DNA of 64,000 bases from UBA4781 sp963556045. Its GTDB lineage: Bacteria; Chloroflexota; Anaerolineae; Anaerolineales; Anaerolineaceae. The notes under the pieces were generated by a model that ran no database searches, was not told the origin of the DNA, and saw nothing but the letters and a program-made list of their open reading frames with translations. Position numbers and translations under genes: made by a program. The stretch is taken from positions 620,001-684,000 of the forward strand of contig CAUVYA020000002.1 of the NCBI GenBank assembly GCA_963556045.3. Direction: 5' to 3'. Every line of letters starts with the position of its first letter. The first letter of the stretch is position 1. Positions 8,849-16,559 of this stretch are shown here, piece by piece.

Positions 8849-9502
8849 ATGACTAAAGATATGTTGTTTTATGGTAAGAAGATCTTTTTCCTGGGGGCAC
8901 ATCCTGATGATATCGAATTGGGATGCGGTGGATTGATCGCTCATATCACACCGAAAGCAGAGGTATTCTGCATCACGCTTTCTGACAACCAGAAAAATCC
9001 CCTGCTCACCAACCTGGTACAAGAACATCAAGCCAGCATGCAGATACTGGGCGTTAAACCCGATCACGTTATTCTAAAAGACTTCACCACCCGCCGTTTT
9101 CAACATGAACGCCAGGAGATCCTTGAATTTCTGTTTGAGCTGAACAAGAAGTACCATCCCGATATTGTTTTTACCCATACCAGAGCAGACCTGCATCAAG
9201 ATCACAGCACTGTGACCATGGAAACCCTGCGCGCTTTTCGCGGTATCAGTGTTTTTGGTTTTGACGTCATTCGCAGCAGCAGTGGGTTCTTCCCGCATTT
9301 TTTGGTCAAAATTGACGAACAGGATATGGAGAAGAAAGTGGCAGCACTGGGCGCATACAGCACTTATCAGGATAAGTACTACTTCTCCGATGAGGTCACA
9401 CGCGCAACACTATTGCGTAATGGGGCTATCGCGGAGAGCAGATACGCAGAAGGTTTTGATATCTTCCGCATGATAGGTTCTTTCGGGAATCTGGTTGAAT
9501 AA
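8849..9502 (+). CDS. PIG-L family zinc deacetylase
   Basis: 217 aa N-deacetylase of the GlcNAc-PI / bacillithiol BshB superfamily. Zn motif GAHPDDIELGCGG (HPDD) lies near residue 20 and the third ligand in TRADLHQDHSTV (HxDH). The frame extends back to GTG8822 inside the previous gene, but ATG8849 directly after that gene's stop fits better. The substrate (N-acetyl sugar or related) cannot be told from sequence. No bshA or bshC is nearby, so bacillithiol synthesis is not supported here. Confidence 0.88.
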   Translation: MTKDMLFYGKKIFFLGAHPDDIELGCGGLIAHITPKAEVFCITLSDNQKNPLLTNLVQEHQASMQILGVKPDHVILKDFTTRRFQHERQEILEFLFELNKKYHPDIVFTHTRADLHQDHSTVTMETLRAFRGISVFGFDVIRSSSGFFPHFLVKIDEQDMEKKVAALGAYSTYQDKYYFSDEVTRATLLRNGAIAESRYAEGFDIFRMIGSFGNLVE

Positions 9503-9514
9503 GAACAGTTGAAC

Positions 9515-9545
9515 AAAAAAAGCCATTCATTTGAATGGCTTTTTC
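9515..9545. terminator. Bidirectional terminator between PIG-L gene and sufU
   Basis: AGCCATTCA (9521-9529) pairs with TGAATGGCT (9532-9540). The stem is flanked by an A-run on the left and TTTTT on the right, so it serves both converging genes. It abuts the sufU stop. Confidence 0.85.
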
Positions 9546-9931
9546 TATTTTTCTTCTTTTTCTATCCCATACAGTGCAGCTTTCATCACCTTCAGCGGCA
9601 GCAGCGCACATTTCAAGCGCACCGGACCCAGCTCGATGCCCAGCAGATCTATGACATACTGTGAATCGAAGTGCTGTACCTCTTCCACTTTCTTCCCGAT
9701 GATATCTTCCAATAGAATATCAGCAGAAGCCTGTGAGATGGCGCAGCCGTGACCGCTAAACACGGCATTGGTGATCATGCCGTTTTCATCCACTTCCAGA
9801 TCCATGTGAATAAAATCGCCGCATAGAGGATTTTCATCTTCAAAGCTGTGGTTGATATCTTTCAATTCTCCCTTATGGATGGGATTTTTGTAATGTTCCA
9901 GGATCATCTCTCGATACAGGTCATCCATCAT
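9545..9931 (-). CDS. sufU: Fe-S scaffold / sulfurtransfer protein SufU
   Basis: 128 aa, last gene of the suf operon. The three Zn/Fe-S Cys sites are visible: PLCGDF, GHGCAIS and RLKCALLP, with the insertion before the third Cys that distinguishes SufU from IscU. It accepts sulfur from SufS and passes it to SufBCD. GAGGTGAG lies just before the double ATG (MMDD); either Met could start. It starts 8 bases after sufS. Confidence 0.95.
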   Translation of the reverse strand: MMDDLYREMILEHYKNPIHKGELKDINHSFEDENPLCGDFIHMDLEVDENGMITNAVFSGHGCAISQASADILLEDIIGKKVEEVQHFDSQYVIDLLGIELGPVRLKCALLPLKVMKAALYGIEKEEK

Positions 9932-9939
9932 AACTCACC

Positions 9940-11163
9940 TCAATCAAAGATCTCCTTTACTTGATAGATCCCGCGTACCAGGTCATCCACGTCTTCCCTG
10001 GTATTGTAGAGATAAAAGCTGGCTCTGGTAGAAGCCTGTACCTTTAATTTTTGGTGAAGCGGCATGGCACAGTGGTGACCGGCACGCACAGCGATGCCCT
10101 GCGCATCCAGTACCTGGGCAATATCATGCGGGTGAATGTTTTCCATCTCAAATGAAATGACTCCACCACGCATTTCTTTCGCTGGACCCATGATGTGTAA
10201 TTCGGGAATTGTTGATAATTGCTCGTAAGCGTATTTCGTTATTTCTTTTTCATGGTCATGGATCGCCTGTATACCAATCCCGTTCAGATAATCAACAGCC
10301 GCACCGAATCCGATCGCTTCAGCTATCGCTGAGGTACCCGCTTCAAACTTATAGGGGATCTCATTTGTGCTGAACCCTTCAAAGGTGACTTTCTTGATCA
10401 TATCCCCACCCCCCAGGAATGGATTCATACCTTCCAGGAGTATGCGCTTGCCATACAAAATGCCAATACCGGTCGGACCGCACATTTTATGGGCAGAAAA
10501 TGCGTAAAAATCTACACCAAGCTGCTCGTTATCCACCGGCAGGTGCGGTACAGATTGCGCACCATCCACCAGTACCACTGCTCCAGCCTGGTGACAAAGC
10601 TCAGTCATTTCCGCTACCGGATTGATGGTTCCCAGTACATTCGAAACATGCGTGAAAGACACCAGTTTAGGCTGTTTCTGCAGCAGAATATTGAACTGCT
10701 CCATATCCAGCAAACCATCGGGTGTGATGGGAATGAAATCGATCTTCACTCCTTTTTCCTGAGCAAGCATATACCAGGGCACCAGGTTGGAATGATGTTC
10801 CATTTCTGTGAGCAGGATATGGTCATCGGATTGCAGGAATTTTCTACCCCAGGCATACGCCACCAGATTTATCGATTCAGTGGTGTTTCTGGTGAAAATA
10901 ATTTCAGCAGGATCAGCTACTCCGATAAAATCGGCAATTCGGCTGCGGGCTTTCTCAAACTGTGCGGTCGCCTGTTCTGCCAATTCATGGATGCCTCTGT
11001 GGATGTTGGCATAATCATGTTTATACAAGTGATCCATGGCATCCAGTACCTGCTGCGGTTTCTGGCTGGATGCAGCCGAATCAAGAAAAACCAGGCGTTT
11101 GTTTCCATGAATTGTCCGATTGAAGATCGGGAAATCTTCTCGGATGATAGATGCATCAAACAT
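9940..11163 (-). CDS. sufS: Cysteine desulfurase SufS (class II)
   Basis: 407 aa PLP enzyme that extracts sulfur from cysteine for Fe-S assembly. The PLP lysine lies in FSAHKMCGPTGIGILYG, the PLP Asp/His in VDGAQSVPH, and the catalytic Cys in RAGHHCAMPL, with the short class II loop. Length is typical. It lies between the 88-aa protein and sufU, all on the minus strand with 8-10 base gaps. Confidence 0.96.
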   Translation of the reverse strand: MFDASIIREDFPIFNRTIHGNKRLVFLDSAASSQKPQQVLDAMDHLYKHDYANIHRGIHELAEQATAQFEKARSRIADFIGVADPAEIIFTRNTTESINLVAYAWGRKFLQSDDHILLTEMEHHSNLVPWYMLAQEKGVKIDFIPITPDGLLDMEQFNILLQKQPKLVSFTHVSNVLGTINPVAEMTELCHQAGAVVLVDGAQSVPHLPVDNEQLGVDFYAFSAHKMCGPTGIGILYGKRILLEGMNPFLGGGDMIKKVTFEGFSTNEIPYKFEAGTSAIAEAIGFGAAVDYLNGIGIQAIHDHEKEITKYAYEQLSTIPELHIMGPAKEMRGGVISFEMENIHPHDIAQVLDAQGIAVRAGHHCAMPLHQKLKVQASTRASFYLYNTREDVDDLVRGIYQVKEIFD

Positions 11164-11172
11164 AAGAAGACT

Positions 11173-11439
11173 CTAGCTGCCCTTCCCTTTTACACGTAAG
11201 TTGGGAGAATCTGCCGGATACCACAGGATATGATCAGGCACCATCCAGCCATCGGTGAGATATACATTTTCTTTAAATTGGACAGCGATCAGCTTGGAAT
11301 CTACCTGTACAACCGTTCCCTTAAGCCAGCCTTTAACACGGTCTTTCCCTTTATCGTGATCACAATTTGCTTCTACTGGATCGCCTACCTGGTACGTAGA
11401 ATCAATAATAGGTGGTCGCATGAACGGTGTACTTGCCAT
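11173..11439 (-). CDS. 88-aa protein of unknown function inside the suf operon
   Basis: I do not recognise a named family. The protein is soluble with no signal or membrane segment. A central stretch (GWLKGTVVQVDSKLIAVQF) looks like a small SH3/KOW-like beta barrel, followed by a Trp-rich tail (DGWMVPDHILWYP). One Cys (CDHDKGKD). It has a good ribosome site (CAGGAG 7-8 bases before the ATG). It sits between sufD (38-base gap) and sufS (9-base gap) on the same strand, so it is co-transcribed with the Fe-S assembly genes. A role as an accessory factor is inferred from context only. Confidence 0.8.
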   Translation of the reverse strand: MASTPFMRPPIIDSTYQVGDPVEANCDHDKGKDRVKGWLKGTVVQVDSKLIAVQFKENVYLTDGWMVPDHILWYPADSPNLRVKGKGS

Positions 11440-11477
11440 AGAATATCTCCTGGAGGAATAATTTTATAATTGTTGTA

Positions 11478-12710
11478 TTAAAGCACATCTTTGTTAATTT
11501 TAGATATGAATTCATTCTTAATCAATTCCCGAATCGCTTCAGATGGAATGCGATCAAGGACCTGTTCGATAAAACCCGATACTATCAATTCTCTGGCATC
11601 ATTTTCTTCAATTCCACGAGACATGAGGTAAAAAAGCTGTCCGGGATCCAGATTGCTGATGGTTACCCCATGAGAGCAGCGAACATCATCCGTCAATATT
11701 TCAAGTCCCGGGATCGAATCGACCTTCGCCCGTTCACTGAGCACAAGATTGCGATTGGCTTGATAGCCATTGGAACGAGCTGCCTGTTCAGCAATGTATA
11801 CCATGCCCTGCCAGATGCTCCTGCTTTCATCCTCGATCACACCATGATATAAAAGGTCGCTGACCGTATCAGTTGCAAGATGGTTTTGAGCAGTATCAAA
11901 ATAAAAACGCTGATCAGCTTCGGGCAGGAACAATCCTGCTATATGCGCTTCACTGCCTTTGCCGGCAAGATCTACTACCAGCTGTGATCGAGATAAAGTG
12001 ACAGCATGTGTAAACGTGAACCAGTTTATAGTGGCAGATTGTTCCAATACCGCTTTTTCTAATTGGATATTCCAGGTTTTCTGGTTCCCTTCCTGCACTT
12101 CGATCAGGTCAAGATGGGCGTTCTCTCCCAGATAGATCTCAGTACTGCCGTCCAAAAACAACCTGCTATTTTCTTGATTTTCACGTTCCCGAACTATGCA
12201 AGCCGAAGCATTACGTGCCAGATAGATCAAGATGTTTTCTGGTATGGCTTGATCTGCACCTTGATAACTTTGCCGGAAGATGATCGGCTGTTCAACCTGT
12301 ACATCCTCTGGTATATAGATAACCGCCGTTCCTTTACTAAATGCATGGGCAAAAGCTGCAAATTTTCCGCTTTGAGGATGCACAATAGTACCAATTTTAT
12401 TCAGTACATGTTTGGGGATCAACCTGGCATGATCTGTAACGATCTCCGAGATGACCCTTTCATCCTCACTCACCAGATCGGATACTATGCCGTTCCTTTC
12501 AGATAGACTGAATTGTCGAGGATCGAATCCCTCTAAAGAAACCTTGCGCCATCCATGAGTTTTATCTGTGGGGAAAGGTTGTTGCATGTAATCCTGCAAA
12601 GCTGTCTTTCTAAGAGAAGACAATACACTATTGTTCGTTAGTGTAGAAGAATAGGTGGCTACAAAATCAAAATCGTTGATCTCAAGTGCTTTGTTAACGT
12701 TCTTTTTCAT
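11478..12710 (-). CDS. sufD: Fe-S assembly protein SufD
   Basis: 410 aa beta-helix subunit of the SufBC2D scaffold. The C-terminal core has CSHGVTISNLDPGQLFYL, containing the conserved His at the SufB/SufD interface, then the MSRGIEENDARELIVSGF region. The frame continues to a TTG at 12719, but ATG12710, one base past the sufB stop (TGATATG), is the natural coupled start. Confidence 0.93.
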   Translation of the reverse strand: MKKNVNKALEINDFDFVATYSSTLTNNSVLSSLRKTALQDYMQQPFPTDKTHGWRKVSLEGFDPRQFSLSERNGIVSDLVSEDERVISEIVTDHARLIPKHVLNKIGTIVHPQSGKFAAFAHAFSKGTAVIYIPEDVQVEQPIIFRQSYQGADQAIPENILIYLARNASACIVRERENQENSRLFLDGSTEIYLGENAHLDLIEVQEGNQKTWNIQLEKAVLEQSATINWFTFTHAVTLSRSQLVVDLAGKGSEAHIAGLFLPEADQRFYFDTAQNHLATDTVSDLLYHGVIEDESRSIWQGMVYIAEQAARSNGYQANRNLVLSERAKVDSIPGLEILTDDVRCSHGVTISNLDPGQLFYLMSRGIEENDARELIVSGFIEQVLDRIPSEAIRELIKNEFISKINKDVL

Positions 12711-12711
12711 A

Positions 12712-14118
12712 TCACCCAACCGAGCCTTCCATCTGCAATTGAATCAGCCGGTTCATCTCAACAGCATATTCCATGGGCAATTCCTTCACCAGTGGTTCAA
12801 TAAATCCAGATATGATCATGGTGGTAGCCTGCTCTTCGCTCAATCCACGACTGGTCAGGTAGAAAAGCTGTTCTTCTCCTACTTTTGAAACGGATGCTTC
12901 ATGCCCGATCGAGACATTTTCTGTACGGTTTTCAATGCGGGGATAGGTGTCAGATCGAGAATTTTCATCCAGAATGAGCGCATCACAGACCACATTCGCC
13001 CTGGCATTCCGTGCTTTCTTATCCACATACAGCAGCCCACGAAATGAAGAACGTCCGCCGTCTTTGCTGATTGATTTCGAGGTGATCTTGCTGGTGGTAT
13101 TGGGAGCCAGGTGCAGCATTTTTCCACCTGCATCCTGATTCTGGTTCTTTCCGGCAAACGCCATGGAAAGGATCTCGCCATGTGCTCCATCTCCAACCAG
13201 ATAACAGGAGGGATATTTCATGGTAGCCTTCGAACCCAGATTGCTGTCCACCCATTCCATCGTCCCGTTCTCATGCACCATTGCACGCTGGGTGACCAGA
13301 TTATATACATTGGTTGACCAATTCTGAATGGTGGTATAACGCACTCGTGCGTTTTTCTTCACCACTATCTCGATCACACCGCTGTGAAAAGAGTTCTTGG
13401 AATACTGGGGAGCCGTACAACCCTCTACATAATGCACCTGCGCGCCTTCATCAGCAATGATGATGCTTCGTTCAAACTGCCCAATACTGGCAGTGTTCAA
13501 TCGGAAATACGCCTGTAAGGGCAATTCCACCTTAACACCCGGAGGAATATATACGAAGGATCCACCTGACCAGACTGCGGTATTGAGCGCTGCGAATTTA
13601 TTATCTGTAAACGGAACAATCGTACCGAAATGTTCTCGAAAAATGTGCGGGTACTGGCGCAGCCCTTCCTCAATGCTGAGGAAAATGACACCCTGCTTCG
13701 ATAACTGCTCCTGAATATGATGATAAACCATCTCTGATTCATACTGGGCGCCTACGCCCGCCAGAAATTTCTGTTCCGCTTCAGGAATGCCAAGCCGGTC
13801 AAAGGTGTTTTTTATAGTATCCGGGATATCATCCCAATCATTCTGGATATTATCCGTTGGTTTGACGTAATAATACAGATCGTCCAGGTCCAAATCGGCA
13901 AGATTAACGCCCCAATCTGGCAATGGCATGCTCTGATAATATGCCAGCGCTTTCAGGCGATTCTCGAGCATCCACTCTGGTTCTTCCTTATAGGCAGAAA
14001 TTTGCTCAATAATTTCTCGATCCAAACCTTTACGCGATTTAAAAACGTATTGTTCTGGATCTTTGAAATCATATCGCTCAGTATCGATACCCCTAATTAA
14101 ATCATCTTGATCTGGCAT
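12712..14118 (-). CDS. sufB: Fe-S assembly protein SufB
   Basis: 468 aa scaffold subunit on which clusters are built. The nucleating Cys lies in ARANVVCDALIL (about residue 378), followed by GHEASVSKVGEEQLFYL and the usual SRGLSEEQATTMIISGF tail. Length matches bacterial SufB. It lies 31 bases after sufC and almost touches sufD. Confidence 0.96.
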   Translation of the reverse strand: MPDQDDLIRGIDTERYDFKDPEQYVFKSRKGLDREIIEQISAYKEEPEWMLENRLKALAYYQSMPLPDWGVNLADLDLDDLYYYVKPTDNIQNDWDDIPDTIKNTFDRLGIPEAEQKFLAGVGAQYESEMVYHHIQEQLSKQGVIFLSIEEGLRQYPHIFREHFGTIVPFTDNKFAALNTAVWSGGSFVYIPPGVKVELPLQAYFRLNTASIGQFERSIIIADEGAQVHYVEGCTAPQYSKNSFHSGVIEIVVKKNARVRYTTIQNWSTNVYNLVTQRAMVHENGTMEWVDSNLGSKATMKYPSCYLVGDGAHGEILSMAFAGKNQNQDAGGKMLHLAPNTTSKITSKSISKDGGRSSFRGLLYVDKKARNARANVVCDALILDENSRSDTYPRIENRTENVSIGHEASVSKVGEEQLFYLTSRGLSEEQATTMIISGFIEPLVKELPMEYAVEMNRLIQLQMEGSVG

Positions 14119-14149
14119 TTGCTATTCTTTCTACCAGCCAAAAGCTGAA

Positions 14150-14902
14150 TTATGCTTTTATCCAACCGTAGCCCTGTTCTTCCAGCTGCAAAGCCAGATC
14201 AGGACCACCACTCTGTACGATTTGACCATCTACCATCACATGCACCACATCCGGTTTCAAGTAATTCAGAATGCGCTGGTAATGGGTGATCACAAGGATG
14301 CCGAGGTTTTCGTTCTTCAGCGTGTTGATTCCTTCTGATACGATGCGTAAGGCATCAATATCCAAACCAGAATCGGTTTCATCCAGAACCGCCATTCTGG
14401 GTTCCAGCATCGCCATTTGCAGGATCTCTACACGTTTCTTCTCTCCACCTGAAAAACCATCATTCAAATAACGTCCCCCCATTTTGGGATCCATCTCCAG
14501 AAGCTGCATCTTCTCCAGCATCAATGTACGAAATTCAGGAATGGAAATTCCATGATATTCAGGATCTGCTGCCTTACGGTGAGCATTGATGGCAGTACGT
14601 AAAAAATTCGCTACCGTAACCCCGGGAATTGCCACTGGATATTGAAAAGCCAGAAAAAGACCGGCATGCGAACGTTCCTGTGCTGAAAGGTCAAGAATAT
14701 TTATTCCATCTAACAACACCTCACCAGCTGTTATAGAATATTTCGGATGTCCCATCAAGGTGTATGCTAATGTGGATTTGCCCGTTCCATTGGGTCCCAT
14801 AATAGCATGTACTTCCCCTGCAGGGACGGCAAGGTTGATGCCGTGCAGAATTTCGATATTCTCAACTTGAACATGCAGGTTTTTAATTTCCAAACCGTTC
14901 AT
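14150..14902 (-). CDS. sufC: Fe-S assembly ATPase SufC
   Basis: 250 aa ABC-type ATPase of the SufBCD complex. Walker A GPNGTGKST (about 36-44), signature FSGGEKKRVE, Walker B MAVLDETDSGLD, H-loop His in VITHYQ. The open frame begins 20 codons earlier, but those codons run through the promoter. ATG14902 (MNGLEIKNLHV) matches other SufC starts. First gene of the operon. Confidence 0.96.
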   Translation of the reverse strand: MNGLEIKNLHVQVENIEILHGINLAVPAGEVHAIMGPNGTGKSTLAYTLMGHPKYSITAGEVLLDGINILDLSAQERSHAGLFLAFQYPVAIPGVTVANFLRTAINAHRKAADPEYHGISIPEFRTLMLEKMQLLEMDPKMGGRYLNDGFSGGEKKRVEILQMAMLEPRMAVLDETDSGLDIDALRIVSEGINTLKNENLGILVITHYQRILNYLKPDVVHVMVDGQIVQSGGPDLALQLEEQGYGWIKA

Positions 14903-14933
14903 TATTTCTGAATCCTTTCCGATAGCAGCGCAC

Positions 14934-14962
14934 AGTATACCACGCTGCCCTCTTTTGGTCAA
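14934..14962 (-). promoter_or_regulatory. suf operon promoter
   Basis: Read on the minus strand: TTGACC (14962-14957), 17-base spacer, TATACT (14939-14934), 31 bases before the sufC ATG. The -35 shares its first base with the 17-base palindrome at 14962-14978. Confidence 0.8.
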
Positions 14963-14978
14963 TATTTATTATAAATAT
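14962..14978. promoter_or_regulatory. 17-base palindrome between the sufC and sufR promoters
   Basis: ATATTTA-TTA-TAAATAT, a perfect 7-3-7 inverted repeat. It touches the suf -35 box and lies 8 bases upstream of the sufR -35. It is a candidate SufR operator, though it does not match the CAAC-N6-GTTG pattern reported for cyanobacterial SufR. Confidence 0.55.
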
Positions 14979-14986
14979 CACTATTA

Positions 14987-15015
14987 TTGACATTTCTTAA
15001 CTGCCATGATATAGT
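14987..15015 (+). promoter_or_regulatory. sufR promoter
   Basis: TTGACA (14987-14992), 17-base spacer, TATAGT (15010-15015), 23 bases before the sufR ATG. Spacing is ideal; the -10 overlaps the left arm of the dyad at 15011-15037. Confidence 0.8.
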
Positions 15016-15037
15016 TACCTGAAATAGGCATAACTAT
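15011..15037. promoter_or_regulatory. Dyad over the sufR -10 and leader (candidate operator)
   Basis: Left arm ATAGTTACCT (15011-15020), loop GAAAT, right arm AGG-CA-TAACTAT (15026-15037): ten pairs with a two-base bulge. It covers the -10 box to just before the ATG, so a bound repressor or an RNA hairpin here would block sufR expression. Confidence 0.5.
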
Positions 15038-15038
15038 T

Positions 15039-15653
15039 ATGAAAACTACACGAGAAAAAGTACTGACCACCATAAAGCTGCATCCAAAATCCACCATTAT
15101 AGAGATCGCTGATCAGGTGGGGATCAATGCTATTTCTGTCCGCCATCATCTCACTACCCTGCAAGCAGAAGGATTGATCAACGCAGAGGAAGAACGGCAT
15201 GGTGTAGGACGACCGCGTCTGGTATATTCTCTCTCTGAAAAAGGCTTAGAAGTCTTTCCCTCACGTTACTACCGGCTGATCAATTCCCTGATGGATCAGA
15301 TCAAAGAAACTCTTCCCGCACAAAATGTGAATTCCATTTTCAGCAGCATGGCAGAAAAACTTACATCTGATTATGAACCAGTGCTTGAGAATATGGGACT
15401 CGAAAAACGGCTTGATCTGCTGAAATCCATTCTTGCGAATGAGGGCTTTGAGGTGGAATGGCGAAAAGAAGGTGATCAATACAGCATTCAAGAAATTTCC
15501 TGTCCATACTCCCGAATCGGAGAAAAACACCCGGAAGTTTGTATGTTCGATAAATCCATTATCTCCAATGTGCTTGATATCCCCTTGCAGAAGATCTCTT
15601 ATCATAAAAGAGAAGAAAATCTGTGCACATATACTTTCAAAGCAGCAGAATAA
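15039..15653 (+). CDS. sufR: SufR-like Fe-S-sensing transcriptional regulator
   Basis: 204 aa. An N-terminal winged helix-turn-helix (about 1-70; IADQVGINAISVRHHLTTL, then the GVGRPRLVYSLSEKG wing) is followed by a helical region and a C-terminal Cys module. Cys155, Cys168 and Cys196 are spaced C-X12-C-X27-C, the kind of arrangement that binds a [4Fe-4S] cluster in SufR. Divergent from the suf operon with a shared 136-base control region. SufR proteins repress suf when holo; this role here is inferred from family and position. Confidence 0.85.
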   Translation: MKTTREKVLTTIKLHPKSTIIEIADQVGINAISVRHHLTTLQAEGLINAEEERHGVGRPRLVYSLSEKGLEVFPSRYYRLINSLMDQIKETLPAQNVNSIFSSMAEKLTSDYEPVLENMGLEKRLDLLKSILANEGFEVEWRKEGDQYSIQEISCPYSRIGEKHPEVCMFDKSIISNVLDIPLQKISYHKREENLCTYTFKAAE

Positions 15654-15659
15654 TAGACC

Positions 15660-16001
15660 ATGAGCGAACCAGTTTATCAATTGAAATGGAAAGCGGATGA
15701 CTCCCATCCAGAGTTAGCCAGTAAACTTAAAGAAGCCTTCCGGCAGGTAAAAGATCCGGAAATCGGGAGCGACATCATTCAACTCGGTTTAGTGCGCGAT
15801 GTAGAAATTTCTGATACGGAAGCAATTGTCACTATGATCCTGACCACGCCCTACTGCCCGTATGGTCCTGCCATGCTGGAATCAGCACGGCGCATCGCTG
15901 AACGAGAGATTGGGAATAAAACGACCGTTATTTACGGAAGTGATGTGTGGGATCAATCCATGATGGAAGATCCATCAGCGTTTAATTGGGGTTTGTTCTA
16001 A
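15660..16001 (+). CDS. DUF59 / MIP18 family Fe-S assembly-associated protein
   Basis: 113 aa. The DUF59 core is clear: AFRQVKDPEIGSDIIQLGLV, then MILTTPYCPYGPAML with the single conserved Cys. Homologues (SufT, PaaD, CIAO2) assist Fe-S maturation of target proteins. It begins 6 bases after sufR and is presumably co-transcribed with it. Its stop overlaps by 4 bases the stop of the convergent methyltransferase. Confidence 0.85.
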   Translation: MSEPVYQLKWKADDSHPELASKLKEAFRQVKDPEIGSDIIQLGLVRDVEISDTEAIVTMILTTPYCPYGPAMLESARRIAEREIGNKTTVIYGSDVWDQSMMEDPSAFNWGLF

Positions 16002-16555
16002 ATTCTCTCGAAACAAAGTCGTATGCTTGCCTCTTCTTCCTTTGTCTCGATGGTGCGAAACCCATGACCACAAACCATCTTCTCAATTTCTGGAATGCGA
16101 AAGAAACGGCTGTGCATTCCCAACACATTTTCCATCACAGCCACGATCTTGACTCCCCATTTCTTTATATTAGGCTCAAAGATATACAAAATTCCACCCT
16201 TTTTTAATACCCTGCTCACCTCTCTAATCACCTCTTCGCGCTGTTGAAAATGGTGAAAAGCATCAGCTATGAGTACGCCGCTTAAAGCATGTGTGGTTAA
16301 TGGGAGCATCACACCATCTGCCACGATAGGAAGCAATCGTTCTCTTTGACATGCCTGCTGCAGCATGTGATAAGACAAATCCGCGACAATTACATTGCGC
16401 TGCAGCGATTGCAGTGCTTGAGCCATTCTTCCTGTACCACCACCAAGATCAACAATCACTCCTTCAGAAGCAAATCCACCCTGCTGGCAGAGTTCGCCAA
16501 GCGCAGGGTGGAATACTCGATCATAAATGGGTGCAACCAGATCAAAAAAATCCAT
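15998..16555 (-). CDS. Small SAM-dependent methyltransferase (UbiE/BioC-like)
   Basis: 185 aa. The N-terminal MDFFDLVAPIYDRVF is typical of UbiE/BioC relatives. Motif I is VIVDLGGGTGRMAQAL (about 37-52), then VIVADLSYHMLQQA, and EVSRVLKKGGILYIFEP. The open frame extends 80 codons upstream through the previous gene and out of its reading frame; ATG16555 is 4 bases after that gene's stop. Substrate unknown. It is co-transcribed with the SPT-like enzyme, so it could act on a lipid or its headgroup (speculative). Confidence 0.82.
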   Translation of the reverse strand: MDFFDLVAPIYDRVFHPALGELCQQGGFASEGVIVDLGGGTGRMAQALQSLQRNVIVADLSYHMLQQACQRERLLPIVADGVMLPLTTHALSGVLIADAFHHFQQREEVIREVSRVLKKGGILYIFEPNIKKWGVKIVAVMENVLGMHSRFFRIPEIEKMVCGHGFRTIETKEEEASIRLCFERI

Positions 16556-16559
16556 GTAT

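Noticed and set aside
8044..9502. Bacillithiol biosynthesis pair
   Set aside because: PIG-L alone resembles BshB, but no bshA or bshC is present and the neighbour is a methyltransferase.
10489..11199. 236-codon open frame antisense to sufS
   Set aside because: sufS has full catalytic motifs on the other strand; the antisense protein has no recognisable feature.
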